Origin: Ehretia macrophylla
Taxonomy: Eukaryota > Streptophyta > Magnoliopsida > Boraginales > Ehretiaceae
Reading direction: 5' to 3'
Length of the DNA stretch: 64,000 nt
Assembly: GCA_037974665.1 (NCBI GenBank)
Contig: CM075768.1
Coordinates: 12,577,001 to 12,641,000, forward strand
Part shown: positions 1-13,600 of the stretch, one piece after another
Layout of the letters: every line of letters starts with the position of its first letter
Numbering within the stretch: the stretch's first letter is position 1
Program-made: the position numbers and the translations under genes
The notes under the pieces: model-generated
Told to the model about the DNA's origin: nothing
The model's input: the letters and a program-made list of their open reading frames with translations, nothing else
The model's database searches: none

Positions 1-1441
1 CATAAAAGTTGGACTTCATTACCGTATAAATTGTCATGATGCGCGTATGTTGCTAGACGTAACTTTTGAAAATAAGGGTATTCCGGAGAATGACGGAGAC
101 ATTCTCATAATAGATTAAAAGCGTTTAATAGTCCCTCATCACTATACAATTATGAATCTAGAAAGTCACACATAAACAGAGCATCAAGAATAAGGCAATT
201 AACGAGCTTGATATTAAGTTGGAAACACGTTAAAGAGTTAACGTTGTTTATTTTGGACGTTAATAGTTAAGCTGGCCAAAAGTACAAATACTGAAAGTAT
301 TAGGGCCAAAGTGCAAATACTTAAAGTATTGGGGTCAAAGTACTAATACTAAGTTAAAAACACGTTAAAGTGTTAACGGTGTGATTTTGGACATTATCGG
401 TTTAGTAGGCCAAAATCGTAATTTTCAAAAGTGTTAGGGTCTAAGTACAAATACTGAAGTGTTGGGGTCTAAGTGCAAATAGATTGAGGGGTCAATCTTC
501 AATTAATTATTTTAAAGGAGTTTAGAATTAATTAATGTTTGTCTTCACTAAAAGACAAACAATAACTTGCACTAAAAGACAAAACACTAAAAGATAAACA
601 AAAAGTTGCACTAAAAGACCAACAACAAGTTGTACTAAAAGACAAACACTAAAAGACAAAGAACAAGTTGGCATGAATATATATGCATGTTTGACACTTG
701 GCAAAAGGTGATGTCTCTATATAAAGCCAGCTTCTCTTCATTGGTTAGTGTTGTTTTTTCGGCCAAGGCACACAAACATGAGCAAGAAAATCCTCTCATT
801 TTCCTATGGTATTTTCGGCCATAGTAGAGAAAAGTGGTAAAGAATTTTCTCTTGTTTTTCTAACTTTATACAAGTTTAGATCTTTCATCGAGAAGCTAGC
901 ACATATACTTGGTTGGTGGTGTTTGCCATTGGATGCCCGTGTGTTTCGATCTATGGACTTTAAACTTGTGAAGGAGGCTAGTCCATGCTATCTACGAGAT
1001 GAGAACTATATCTTCTTCCTTGATGCTCTCGGCCAAAGCACGAAAAAAGATAAGTGTTATTCTTTTTGCTTTATAATTATATACAAGCTTATTTCTACTA
1101 CTAAGTAGCACATTAACTTAGTTTGTAGTAATAATTGTTGGATGCTTGTGTATTTTGATCTAGTGTTGTTGCATGTGTGAAGAAGGCTTGTCCACACCGT
1201 AGCATCTCTGTCGTGGTTCCACCTTCACTCGGCTATAAACGGGAGGTATGCCGTTTTACTTCTCGTTTAATTTATAGTATATTTGATATATTATATGTTG
1301 CATGTTGATTACCATGGACTTTACTTTGGAAATGGATGTGATTACAAAAGTTAATGTTGAAAATTTTAAAATGCTCAATGCTTCCGCTTTAACTCTGTTA
1401 TGTTGTGAATCACACATTTCTGGGAACCGATCCCCCTTTCA
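1..1441 (+). mobile_element. Ty1/copia 5' LTR, cut by the window edge
   Basis: This stretch matches 6884-8281 nearly end to end, so it is the right-hand part of the 5' LTR of the element whose 3' LTR is 6024-8281. It ends in CA just before a primer-binding site. The two LTRs differ by many substitutions and by block indels. This copy has extra units of an ACTAAAAGACAAAC-type repeat around 545-665, and it lacks about 50 bp that the 3' copy carries at 7503-7555. The divergence implies an old insertion. A 100-codon open frame at 806-1108 lies inside the LTR and is not taken as a gene. Confidence 0.88.
718..726 (+). promoter_or_regulatory. LTR TATA box (TATATAAAG)
   Basis: TATATAAAG lies in the 5' copia LTR with a pyrimidine-rich leader downstream. 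The identical motif is at 7558-7566 in the 3' LTR. The upstream side of this copy has lost about 50 bp relative to the 3' copy. Confidence 0.6.
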
Positions 1442-1443
1442 AG

Positions 1444-1455
1444 TGGTATTAGAGC
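1444..1455 (+). other. Copia primer-binding site
   Basis: TGGTATTAGAGC follows the LTR end by two bases. It differs by one base from TGGTATCAGAGC, the complement of the initiator-methionine tRNA 3' end used by most plant copia and chromovirus elements. It fixes the plus-strand orientation of this element. Confidence 0.85.
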
Positions 1456-1456
1456 C

Positions 1457-4400
1457 ACGGTTTCTAAAGTCCATGAAATCACATGTATAGCCGTGGATCT
1501 AATCTTTAAAGTATGTAAAATGGCCTTGGCTTATGATTCTAAGCACATGCATGTAAAGATCTATGATTGTCTATGATGGTTCGAGAAACGAGCAAGTAGA
1601 ATATTTTTCCCTTGGCATGGCCGAGAAACACTAGGCTTTTGGGTGGTTAAAAAATATGCCACTTCATGTGTATTGTACGTCGTATACGAAGAAACATGAA
1701 ACATGTGAGTAGAGCCTTTTCTCATAGCCTTAGCCGTTTCTTTTTGGCTTTGAGGTTGGTTTTTGAGGAATGTGCCGCTCTATGTGTAATGTAAACCGTA
1801 TATGATGGAACATGGAAGATGAATTTAGAGTACTTTTTCCCTTGCCATGGCCGAGAGTCTTCTTGGGATTGTAGAAGTTGAGAAAATTGTTGTTACATTG
1901 CTTGTACTTGTCACGATGATTGATCTTAACTTGCATTTGTGCTTAAGGTGTTATAATCACGGAAACTATTGGTTTACATACAGATTGGCAATGTGTTGCT
2001 AATGGATGTTAAAGATTAGATGGTTGTGTTGTCTTTTGTATGTGATGCATAAGATATATGTGCTAGCTTGCTTGATTAGCTTAGATTGTATATTGGATAT
2101 GCATGATCTTGGCTTTATGAGTATGAATGGTTGGTTGAATGGTGAACTAGATCACGGACTTGGTATTTGAATGGTTTGTAATTGAGACATAAGTCTCATT
2201 TTACTTTCTTGTAATTGAGAGAATTATGTACTAAGGACTATATGTAATCTTTCAAGACGAAGTGCAAAAAGACCAATAAAGGCATCCAAGGAGTTGGAGG
2301 GGCTTTGGAGATTTCAATGAAGTTGAAGATCTTGAAGACATTGGATGTGCTTTAGGATAATCTTTTTTCCCTTATTCTAAGCCCAAGTCCATGATCCACA
2401 ATTCGTTTGTGTTGCTTGCATGCATGCTATGTTATTTGTTTTATGAGATAATAGCCTATAAGTAGCCATGTGTGCATGATGAGATCTTAATGTATGATTC
2501 TTGCATGTGTGTTTATTCGTTTGCTAATATGTGATATTCGCATATAAATAAACTAATATGCAAAGTGAGACCTTAACAAATACAAAACCTCCCTATGTGC
2601 AAACTAATATTAGATCTATAGTCCTCTGCCATCCTAGGACTTAATGAACTCAAAGCGATCATATCCGGTCTTACCCAAAGATAAAGGGACATGATTGTAA
2701 TAAGTTTAATTAAGTCGCTAGTAGAACATAGTGATGTGGTTGTCTGCCAAAATCTAACGGCCAACATAGCCACAAAGGCTTGAGGCTATTGATTCAATTT
2801 GTGGGATAACTATGAGATGGCGGGTCGGATCTAACTAAATCATTTAGTCAATTATAACCACAAAGGTTTGAGACCAAGTAATTTGGGGACTAGAAATGAC
2901 CATATCCTATTTAGTGAAATAGACGAACAAGGCGTTGTTGACTCTCAGCACGTATATTTCAACATAGCCACAAAGGTTTGAGAGATATATGTGATTAAGA
3001 GAATTTGGTCACCCACTGCCGGATTCTAACAAAATTCACATTTCTCATTTTGGGAGTTTGAGATTCGATAAAATTAGTGGAAGCTATCATTTAATTAAAG
3101 ACCAAGTTAAATGATTAAACGAGTTAAAGTCAACTAGCAATCTTATTTTTCCGCATGTTTATCGCTACATGTATGAACTCATTTTTTTCTTAATATTCTA
3201 GACTTATATCACATGAATCGGACCAAACTTTATTGATTAAATGTTGTCTAAGAATAGTTCTTAGAAACTTAATCATATGATTAGATGAGAATGCTCTTAA
3301 GTTTCCTTCTTGATAATGCATCAAAAGGAAAGTGTGTGATACTTATGGTTGATAAGTAAAATAACTTTTATATGTTAGTTATATTCTTTTATTGATTGTA
3401 TAATAGTATACAAGATATAAAATGAATATGATTCTAAACCTACAAAGAGTTGTGTGGTAAACATATCTGATTGGCAGAATGTAGGAAGTCAATTTGTGGT
3501 CATGTTTCATCTTTGATTATCCGTAATGCAAAGAAGAAATACATGAATTATATGATTTCTATTAAGCCAGTGGGAGCATAATTTGAAGGATAATTAATGA
3601 ATGTAAAGGTATATGTAAAAATGTTTACATAACTGATAAATCGGACATTAAAAGGATGATTTATTCAATAAATCCTTATAGCTTGAATAGCAAGGCTATG
3701 GAGCTATAATGAATGGTAAATCTTCTTTGGTAATGGTTGTTATTACTTTATGGTTTTGATTCTTTTGTGACATAAGTGTATGTGCATTTGAAAGAATCTT
3801 AATCAAAGTATACTTTGGAAGCGTGAAATGGTTTTAGTGTTGGTAATTGGAACAATAGTTGTTGCATTAGCTAAAGACAAACATTTTGTTAACTGATTAA
3901 CCACACGCTGAATATATTTTGAGATAAAGTTTGTAATCCAAGACAATTGTAGTTTCTTTATGACTTAGTTAGTTCCAATAATAAGATGTTGAGTAAGTTG
4001 GTTTTCGAATCGACTTATACATCTTATTTTGGGAAGGTAACCAAGTCACCCTTTGTTTGATAAAGGGTTAAAAATACTAAATTGTTTGGATTAGTACATT
4101 GTGATGTACAAGCTTTGTTTGTGAATAAGCTTCAACTGTGTTTTCTCTTTTATATAACCTCACTAATGACTGTCATAGAAAGGTTATGTGTTCTTGTTGA
4201 AGAACATGTCTAAAGTTTTTGAATGATTCAAAGAGCATTAGACTAAAGTAGAGAAACCGCATAAGAAAAAGTATTATTGCATTATGATATGATCATGATT
4301 CTAAAATACTTGAGTACTATTTGGATAATTATCTCAATTCTTCGGTAGAGTATCGTGATTAAAAATACCCGATACACCACAGTTGAACAGGAATTTCTTA

Positions 4401-6010
4401 GTGAATAAATTATGTTTTGTGCAAAAGTTGATTAGTTGAACTAATCATACTATATACTTGTAGGTTGTACTTTCCTTACTTCTTTTATTGAATAGTTAAA
4501 TTTCTACCTTTGCTAGAACTTTATATGTGATAAGAGTTGGATAGCAACTAAATATTAAAGGAGGTAATACTTGGATTGTCCTACTTTTATTGAAAAGTTT
4601 TAAACAACAAGTGGGAGTTTGGGGGTGAAAGGTAATTTCGTGCTATGTCCTTGTTTTATAGGATATAATTTCTATTGTATGATCAAGTTATATTGATTTG
4701 TTAGATTGTGATCATTCTTGAACAAAAGGTTTTGTTCAAGAAGGTTGATGCATTCTAACTAAATAGAAATTGAGGAAGTGTCCTCTAAGTCACAAAATCA
4801 CCTAAACCTAAATATTGAATCTATTCAATTAGGTTTGAAATGTCATCATACAAGATATTTGCAAATCTAGTAGTGTATCTCATCCTTTGAAGGATATGGG
4901 GATATCTTCTACTGGATGCACAAAAGTGATTTGTGTCTTTGAGATAATGATTACTTGGATGAATCTTGTGTTTGCATCAAAGTTAGTGGGAGCGCAACCA
5001 CTATTCCTAATATGTATGTTGATGACTTGTATATCATAGTTGATGATATAAGTAATGTGATGTCAGTTAAAGTCTAGTCACATTAAATGTTCTCCATACT
5101 TGGAAGATGTTATTAATATCTCGGGAATTCGTAGCTATTGTGATAGTACGAGGAGATTACTTAACATATTCCAAAGATTGTACCTAGAGTGAACTTGAAG
5201 GTGTTCAAAATGGTTTTTCGAAAAGAAATCAAAGAAAGGAATTATTGTCCTTGGGACAATGAATCCATCTCCGACGAATGACTTTCAAGTAACTCTAGCA
5301 ACATAGCAAGCTTGGGATGAAATCATCATATGCTCGAGTAATAGATGACTTCATAAGTTGCTAAGTACAACATTTGACATTGCGCAAATTGTAAAGTGTT
5401 ACGAGTGAATGTCAATCCTACTTAATTGAGAATGTTGGATAATATTTGTATATATTTAAAGTACTTCTGAAGCACTTAAAATATATTCTATGGAGAAGAT
5501 AAAATCCGGGGTGGCGGATTTAGCAGTTTAGATTTTGATCTGAAACCAATAATAGAATGTCTATTTCGAGATTCATGTTTAGTGGGAACACAGTAAGTTA
5601 GAAAGGTTCTAAATGAATTGTGTGTCCCATTATGTATATTATATCATTTGTAATGTTACAAAAGAAGTTGTTTGGATTAAGGTAATCATACAAGTTGATC
5701 ATGGTTCTTATTATTTAGTTGTGATGCTTTTGCGTTATGACTATAATTGAGCTATTGCACGAGCTAAAGGAACCAAGGTCTCACAGTATGTCCAAACATT
5801 TGGAAAGGTGTTTCCATCTTCATATATTGTATCTGTAGCCTATAACAATATTGTGATATGTCATTGCGGAAAAACAGCCATATCTTTTGATGTAGCTGAC
5901 CCACTTATCTTAGCCATGAATTTGTCATAGCTAGGTCCACGTCTTGTGAAGATTGATATGTGATATCATTGTGTGTTGCGCTAATACTATATATATATCA
6001 TAGCATTAGT
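1457..6010 (+). pseudogene. Decayed copia gag-pol (integrase, RT and RNase H landmarks)
   Basis: No frame stays open for long, but landmarks survive in the order expected for Ty1/copia. Around 4368-4391 there is a P-D-T-P-Q-L-N segment, matching the integrase end (PGTPQLNG type). At 5015-5029 the sequence encodes Y-V-D-D-L, the reverse transcriptase active site of copia elements. Around 5748-5800 it reads A-I-A-R-A-K-E-P-R-S-H, the RNase H region. At 5891-5910 it reads V-A-D-P-L, the polyprotein C-terminus. Gag and protease lie before about 4000 but I cannot delimit them. Stops and frameshifts are dense, so this is a non-functional remnant. Confidence 0.82.
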
Positions 6011-6023
6011 GCAAGTGGGAGAT
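6011..6023 (+). other. Copia polypurine tract
   Basis: GCAAGTGGGAGAT lies immediately before the 3' LTR start TGTTGGAGATATGCC. AAGTGGGAG followed by TGTTGGAGATATG is the usual plus-strand priming site in plant copia elements. It fixes the 3' LTR start at 6024. Confidence 0.8.
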
Positions 6024-8281
6024 TGTTGGAGATATGCCTTAATACTATATAGTTAGATGACATATTTTCGGATATTTTGGCATTAACTTGTACCTAATGG
6101 CATTTACGTCTATATGTTTGTTTACATATTGACTTGTTTGTGACGTTCATATTCTCCGCCATTCCTATTATATGAATGTGTCCTTAATGTTTTTCGGAGA
6201 AGAAATATATTCTAAAAGAGTTTAGAATACGTTGGCATATTTCTTCGATATGATAAACATTGAAAATGATTCATAGCCATCAGATTATTCAACCGGGACT
6301 AGAATAATCAAGTATGGGCTATCATATGTAAGTTACCTTTGATTAACATAGAGATGTTAATGATAAAGGATGGTGAGCCTTGTGCCATAACAGCATAGGG
6401 ATGCGACTGACTTATATGTGGGTGATTGTTAGTTGAACAAATCACTGAATGTGACCAGAATAACAAACTACATGACTTTGGATTAATAGTTTGTTATTCG
6501 TTGTGAATTGTGCAAATTAATACTTTGACTTGAGAAATTACGGTTGCCAATTATATTATAGGCTAAATACTGCGTCTGGACAATACCCGTCTTCCAAAAG
6601 ATGGGTTACGGCGTTTTGTCAAGATAAGATCTGTTAACCTTCGACGTGAGGTGATGTCCTATGCGATCTTATTTCAGTTGTTGAATGAGGAAGTCCTCGG
6701 CCGAGGCACATAACAGATGGAATGATGGAAAGGGTTCCATAGGTGTCATATCTTATTCACCTGAATAGATCTATGCATCGAATTGTTTAGTGGACTTAAT
6801 TGTATCATGGTCCCTACAATGATCGGGATATATTTAATGGAAGGATCGGACTGCACGCTAATTCGCGACTATAAATAAATTCATAAAAGTTGGACTTCAT
6901 TACCGTATAAATTTTCATGATGCGCGTATGTTGCTAGACGTAACTCTTGAAAATAAGGGTATTCCGAAGAATGACGGAGACATTCTCGGAATAGATTAAA
7001 AGCGTTTAACGGTCCCTCATCGCTATACGGTTATGAATCTAGAAAGTCACACACAAAAAGAGCATCAAGAATAAGGCAATTAACGAGCTTGATATTAAGT
7101 TGGAAACACGTTAAAGAGTTAACGTTGTTTATTTTGGACGATAATAGTTAAGCGGGCCAAAAGTACAAATACTAAAAGTATTAGGGTCAAAGTGCAAATA
7201 CTAAGTTGGAAACACGTTAAAGTGTTAACGGTGTGATTTTGGACATTACCAGTTAAGTGGGCGAAAATCGTAATTTTTGAAAGTGTTGGGGTCTAAGTGC
7301 AAATACTAAAAGTGTTGGGGTCTAAGTGCAAATAGATTGAGGGGTCAATCTTCAATTAATTATTCTAAAAGGGTTTAGAATTAATTAATGTTTGTCTTCA
7401 GTAAAAGACAAACAACAACTTGCACTAAAAGACCAACACTAAAAGACAAAGAGCAAGTTGGCATGAATATATATGTATGTTTGACACTTGGCAAAAAGGT
7501 GATGTCTTGAGAAGACATAACATGTCACTTGTCACATGCCTACACATCTCAAGACTCTATATAAAGCCAGCTTCTCTTCATTGGTTAGTGTTGTTTTTTC
7601 GGCCAAGGCACACAAACATGAGCAAGAAAATCCTCTCCTTTTCCTATGGTATTTTCGGCCATAGTAGAGAAAAGTGGTAGGGAAATTTCTCTTGTTTTTC
7701 TAACTTTATACAAATTTAGATCTTTCACCGAGAAGCTAGCACATATACTTGGTTGGTAGTGTTTGCCATTGGATGCTCATGTGCTTCGATCTATGACCTT
7801 TACACTTGTGAAGGAGGCTAGTCCATTCTATCTACGAGATGAGAACTATATATTCTTCCTTGATGCTCTCGGCCAAAGCAAGAAAGAAGATAAGTGTTAT
7901 TCTTTTTGCTTTATAATTGTATACAAGCTTATTTCTACTACTAAGTAGCACATTAACTTAGTTTGTAGTAATAATTGTTAGATGCTTGTGTATTTTGATC
8001 TAGTGTCGTTTCATGTGTGAAGAAGGCTTGTCCACGCCATAGCATCTCCGTCATGGTTCCACCTTCACTTGGCTATAAACGGGAGGTATGTCGTTTTACC
8101 TCTCGTTTACTTTATAGTATATTTGGTATATTATATATTGCATGTTGATTACCATGGACTTTACTTTGGAAATGCACGTGATTACAAAAGTTAATGTTGA
8201 AACTTTTAAGATGCTCAACGCTTCCGCTTTAACTCTATTATGTTGTGAATCACATATTTCTGAGAATCGATCCCCCTTTCA
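6024..8281 (+). mobile_element. Ty1/copia 3' LTR (2.26 kb)
   Basis: The LTR runs from TGTTGGAGATATGCC to CCCCTTTCA. Its last 1.4 kb matches 1-1441. It contains a TATA box at 7558-7566 and internal tandem variants of GGGTCTAAGTGCAAATACT (about 7160-7330) and ACTAAAAGACAAAC (about 7400-7450). The following base, 8282, re-enters gypsy LTR sequence matching 13284 onward, so the copia inserted within that gypsy LTR. The likely duplicated target is TATAC, but the other copy is outside the window. Confidence 0.88.
7558..7566 (+). promoter_or_regulatory. LTR TATA box (TATATAAAG)
   Basis: Same core as at 718-726. This copy keeps the upstream segment 7503-7555 that the 5' LTR has lost. Confidence 0.6.
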
Positions 8282-9510
8282 TATACCTGTCTGTACCTTG
8301 TTAAGAATTGAGTGAATATGCTTATCTTTTGTTTATATTGTTATAATGATTATCAATTATAACCTACGAGCGAAGGCAACCTACCTAGTTGACCCTCGAT
8401 TATGTATTTATCGAGTTGTTTCGATTATTGTACCTTATGTGCATTGCATCCTAGTTGCGTAACCATTTGGGCATGGTAGTGTCGGGGAAGCCAGGCGGCA
8501 TCAGGCTTGCTGGAATACCTTGGCTACCATAGTTGCCTAGTCACTCACTCACCTGGTCCAGAGATTGCCAAGGGGTGTTGGGTCGTAGGATCGGGGTACA
8601 TCCGGAGTATGCCCATTGGAATGTTTGGGGTTTATGCCGGCACATTAAAGATGTTTGTGGTTCGTGGATTGAGGTTCGTGATTGAAGACCGAGGTTTGGA
8701 GTGTATGGGTTTTGAGATCTTATCTTTTAATGTGTGGTATTCTATTCCCTAATTGTCTTCTTGTTGTTTAATTGCTATTATGTGTTTAATTGTGCATTGC
8801 ACGAACTGATTTCTAAAAACGCCCCCGGTTTACTATATTCCCCTCCCTCACTTGGCAACTGTGTTGGTTATTTCTTTTTTTACATGTTTAAGGAGAAGTT
8901 GGAGATTGGATTGTCTGATGTGTGGCCTGCTTGCAAAATCAATGTGATTGGATATGGGAGAATTTGATTATGTTAACTCTACTTTGAGACCCTATGGTCT
9001 CGTATGTATTTGTATTATCTTAAAGGGATGTTTTATTAAAGTTTTAGCCCGGTATGTTGGATAGATAGTAGTGAGCCTGTAATAACTTTTATTGTTTTAC
9101 TTTATTGTGTAAAGGCTTGCATGCTTGTGTGGATTGGATAAAGATGGTTGAAGGACTTTAATTATAAGAAAGTTAAATAGATAATATTAGAGTGGTATGA
9201 GAAGTGAATTAGGATTTTAAACCTTCAACAGTTAAAGAATGCATGCTTGTATGTTATATGTTTGAGGTAGTATGATAGCTCGGATGGCCAAAAGGATTGA
9301 AAAATGTTGTGATGTTGGAAGTTGGGATTGGCATTGAATTGTAGGTTATAGGTTTATGGATTTATCTTTTGTTTACAGGGAACCAGTTAGGCCTAGAAAT
9401 AGGGGAAACTCCATCTGTTTCCTCTAAATGTTTATGCACGGGTTTGGAATTGGGTTGAGAATAGTATGATTAATAGGAGTCCCGGTTCTGTAAGGAATCG
9501 GGGCGTTACA
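8282..9510 (+). mobile_element. Non-autonomous gypsy copy 1: 5' LTR remnant
   Basis: This segment aligns with 13284-14512 and ends in GGGGCGTTACA next to a primer-binding site. It is therefore the 3' part of the element's 5' LTR. Its beginning was displaced left of the window by the copia insertion at 8281/8282. It carries the LTR block shared with other gypsy families here: CCTACC/TTTG near 8390, the GGCATCAGGCT region near 8490 and GGGTCGTAGGAT at about 8580. A GAGACC-CTAT-GGTCTC palindrome lies near 8987-9002. Confidence 0.85.
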
Positions 9511-9512
9511 GG

Positions 9513-9524
9513 TGGTATTAGAGC
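9513..9524 (+). other. Gypsy copy 1 primer-binding site
   Basis: TGGTATTAGAGC starts two bases after the LTR end. It is complementary, with one mismatch, to the initiator-methionine tRNA 3' end. Confidence 0.8.
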
Positions 9525-10664
9525 TTAGTTAGCTCTCAGCTGGGAAAAGATCTTCGGCCTATTTGGTAGTGACTTTGATCATGTGCTTGTAAAGTGTATT
9601 ATGTGGATAAAGTGATATACGTGATTTGTGTGCTAAGTATATTAATGTGTTATGTGCTCGAAATGTGTAAAGTTATGTCTTAATGTGAGCTTAATGTATT
9701 TGTATTTAGTTTATGGTTTAAGTGGCTTTGTATGATTATAGGATTGTGTGATTGATTACTTGTCTAAGTGTATGATTGTCCAAGTGAATAACATGCTAGC
9801 ATGAAAGAAAGAATATGAAAGGTTTGTTGCATGAGTTGTGAAATGTCTAGATTGTCTTACAAGCTAAGTGCATTGTGTATAATTATGTGAATAAGATATT
9901 TTGAATGTAAATATTTTATCTTTATGTGTTATATGACTATGTGTATATCACTAATGTGCTTATGTGATAAATGCCTGCTACGTGAGCCTTATACTCAATA
10001 AATTGTATATGTGTTAAAAAATGTATGCTTTATATGGTTTCAACTGCATGCATACATACAATACCCTTTAAATTGGTAAGTAAACTCTCCCCTATAAAGA
10101 GAAGGTTAGCAACGGATTTTAGGGATACGTGGACTAATAGAAGAAAGAGCGATTGGTCAGACATCTATTGGACTTGGTGTTTATAACTGGATTTCATAAT
10201 GGGTATTATCTTCCTGAATTTTTATTCGGTACTCAGGCGGTTGGTGTTGTGGGGAATTAGAGGTCCTTCATCTGTATTTTCTTGGTATTTTCACTTAGAA
10301 ATTTTATCTGCACTTCTTGTTTAACAATCTTATTAGAATTCTTGAACGGTATTCGCCTTGAAGCAAATTCATTTTGGGATTCTGTGTTGATATTTAATGG
10401 GAGCCTTTATTTGGCGTTCTTATCTCGGGATTTCATATTGGGTGTTTCCATTGATATCCATATGGAGAATCTCGTGAGTATTCTTACCGGTATTCATGTT
10501 TGATGGTTTTCCTTTGGAACTTTTATTGGGAGATTTCTATTGGTGTGTTTCTCAATGTTCATCCTTGGAGTTCATGAAGTACTTATTCAGAGTATTCATA
10601 ATGCTTATGGAGATTATTTTGAAAGAAGAATTGTGTGGACGCAATTAGATTAAGGGGGAGAGGA
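9525..10664 (+). mobile_element. Non-autonomous gypsy copy 1: non-coding interior
   Basis: Only 1.14 kb separates the primer-binding site from the 3' LTR, and I find no gag, protease, RT or integrase motif. The first half is rich in TGTG/TTATGTG. A segment at 9965-10085 is conserved in copy 2 (40085-40205). The second half (about 10190-10600) is a degenerate array of short units resembling GGTATTTTCATTTGG. It ends with an AATTGT/GCAATT hairpin (10629-10646) and the polypurine tract TAAGGGGGAGAGGA. This is LARD-like organisation: long LTRs and a non-coding interior, presumably mobilised in trans. Confidence 0.72.
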
Positions 10665-13600
10665 TGTGATGCCCGAGACCCCAACACGTCTATATTAACT
10701 GTTGCATACTTTATTTGTGCATTTAAAATGTGCATTTACTTATTTTAAGAATAGTTACTATTCATAGTAAAATTTGACTGTCCTTTTTTTTTGAATTTAC
10801 ATTTTCGCCATGATATGTGACTCGTATAAGGTAGGAGAAAAATGTTATTTTGTGTATTACATGTTTGGAGTACATTTACGTGCATTTATTACAGTGATGT
10901 ACATTTAATTGAGAATAACATGCAAGTAAAATAATTAGAATATATTTATAGGTGTGAAACTGTATTTTTATTTGCTAGTGAGCTTATTCACTGTTCTACG
11001 TGCAATAAATTGCCTTTAACGTGCATTTATCTCAAATTATGTGCATACATCTAATTTAACAAGAAATTTCATCTATTAACATGTATTGCATCAATATAAA
11101 TGCATTTATATGTAAGTAGACACATTTAATTGGTTAATGTGCATAATTCCCCTTTTACGTGCAATTTCGGGACTTCCCGAACATTTTTGAAAATCGTAAG
11201 AATCGTAAAAAGTAATTAATGTAGACAATTAGGAATTGGATTAACTAAATAGTTAGATTTTAACCAAAATGACAAACTAGTAAATAAGTATTTAGTTAGA
11301 GGCAAGTTAGTCATTAGGATTATATATCTTTTACTATACATACATACACATACATATTATATACACACTCACACAAAACACAAACACATAAACACACACC
11401 ACACAAATGACATATATACACACACACACACAATCACACGGCTGAAAACACACACACACCAACACACACTCTACACACACATACACCTAAAAATCAAGGA
11501 AGAAAGAAGAAAGATAGGAGCTAGATCTTGCCCTCTCAAGCTTCATATCATCATTTCTTGAGATTATAAGATGAGCAGAATCCTTTAAAAACTGATTTCA
11601 GAAGTTATATTGCATATATATATATGTTGTTGAGTAAGAAATTGTTGTATTATACAAGTTTAGACATGTATATGATTGCAAGATTTTTGTTGTAGCTGTT
11701 GTATTGTGTGAACTATTTGAGAATGTAACCTCTGAGGAACAATTCTAGAAAAATATGTATGTTCATCTAGACTTTGAGAGGAATAATTCTTGCTTAGGTT
11801 GAGTCATGAGAAAAAAATCATTTACTTGCCCGAAAATGCCAAAATTAGTGAGGTTTGTAGTTGAGCTGGTCCAGGACAGATTTGCTTGCCTGAATTTCGT
11901 GGTATTTTTGACCTAGTATTACTATCTAGACAAAATTGGAAAACTTAGGGTAGGTAGTTTGATCAGTTAGGAACAAACTTTATTTAGACTGAAAAATTAG
12001 GAAAAATCGTTTAGGGCTTCAAAAACATTAAAAATTGAAAGGTGATAGAAAACGTAATCAATCTGGACAGTTTGCGCACTTATATTGTTTTAGTCATATC
12101 TTGATGAATTTAGCTTGGAATTAGGTGCCGTTTGATTCTAGAGTTATCCAATTTCAAAGAGCTTTCCTACATGTAAAAATAAGTTTATTTGGGAGTCATT
12201 TGCTTAGGTAAATATGCAGCCAAACTTGAGCTATTATTGAGGTGTTGAAATTGTTGAGTTTATTTCTTATAATGCTCTTAATTGTTGCTATAACCCTTAA
12301 GAATGTTATAGGTATCATAAGAATGGTTATAGCTTAATTAGAATTGGAAATATAGCTTGTATTAGAAAGAGGACTTTGAAACGGACTCTTGAATTTGATC
12401 TGTTTGAATATGTAGTTAGTCTTAGATATGTATAGAAGCTCTTAAAATATAATTATGGCGAGGTTTGGCTAATCGAATTAGGTAGTTGTAGTACAAAACA
12501 CCTAAGAGGCTTTTTGGAGTTTTTAAGTTAACGTGCTTATAAATGTAGTTTCAAGGCATTTATGTGGGCCATAAAGTGTCCATAAATGATTGGTAAAGTT
12601 AGATTTAAAATTCATGATCTTGTGTGAAGTTTAGAATCTGTTTTGTAAGCATTGAAATAGAGTTTAGTTGAATTTTATGTGAATTAGTTGAACTTGATGT
12701 ATAATTAGTTATTTGAATTGATATAATTCCTACAATTGCTATATTTCTTTATTACTTGAGTTATGAATTGTAAATTTGATGATTAAGCATGGAAATGATT
12801 CTTAGGCTATGTTTTATAGTTGAATTATGCTTTAAGTGTTTAATTATAGTCGCCTTGATTGAATGTTTAATTTGATATTCCTTTATGATATAAATGAAGT
12901 TGAGTTAGTTAGGAAGTTAACTTGTTAGATGATAAGGTAGTTAATGCCTTGCAAGATTAAAGAAATGTTTTAAAGTCATTTGTGTGATTACTTGGGCTAT
13001 GTGGCAATAAGATATATAAAGGTGACTATATGTATAACTTCTATTGTTGTGGATTGAATTAAGTTATAGTTAAGTTGGAATTGATATAGTTAATTGCTAA
13101 AGTACTAAACTTATATGAATACACTAGGGTTGACACTTTCGAGCTAATTCCAGGAAAGTTAGAGTGAATATAGCTTTTCTCTCGCTTATGTAGCCTGCTT
13201 CAAGGTGAGGGAGTTCTTATTCTTTTGTGCATCTTAGTTTATTTTATTGTTCATAAATCGTGTAGTTTAATAAAATTGTTTATACCTCTGTGTACCTTGT
13301 TAAGAATTGAGTGAATATGCTTATCTTTTGCTTATATTGTTATAATGCTTATCAATTGTAACCTACGAGCGAAGACAACCTACTTTGTTGACCCTCGATT
13401 ATGTGTTTATTGAGTTGTTTCGATTATTGTACCTTATGTGCATTGCATCGTAGTTGCGCAACCATTTGGGCATGGTAGTGTAGGGGAAGCCGGGTGGCAT
13501 CGGGCTTGCCAGTATACCTTGGCTACTATGGTTGCCTAGTCCCTCGCTCACCTGGTCTGGAGATTGCCAAGGGGTGTTGGGTCGTAGGATCGGGCTATAT

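Noticed and set aside
806-1108. 100-codon open frame, related to 7763-7948
   Set aside because: It lies inside both copia LTRs, has no recognisable domain, and its length differs between LTRs because of frameshifts. It is treated as untranslated leader sequence.
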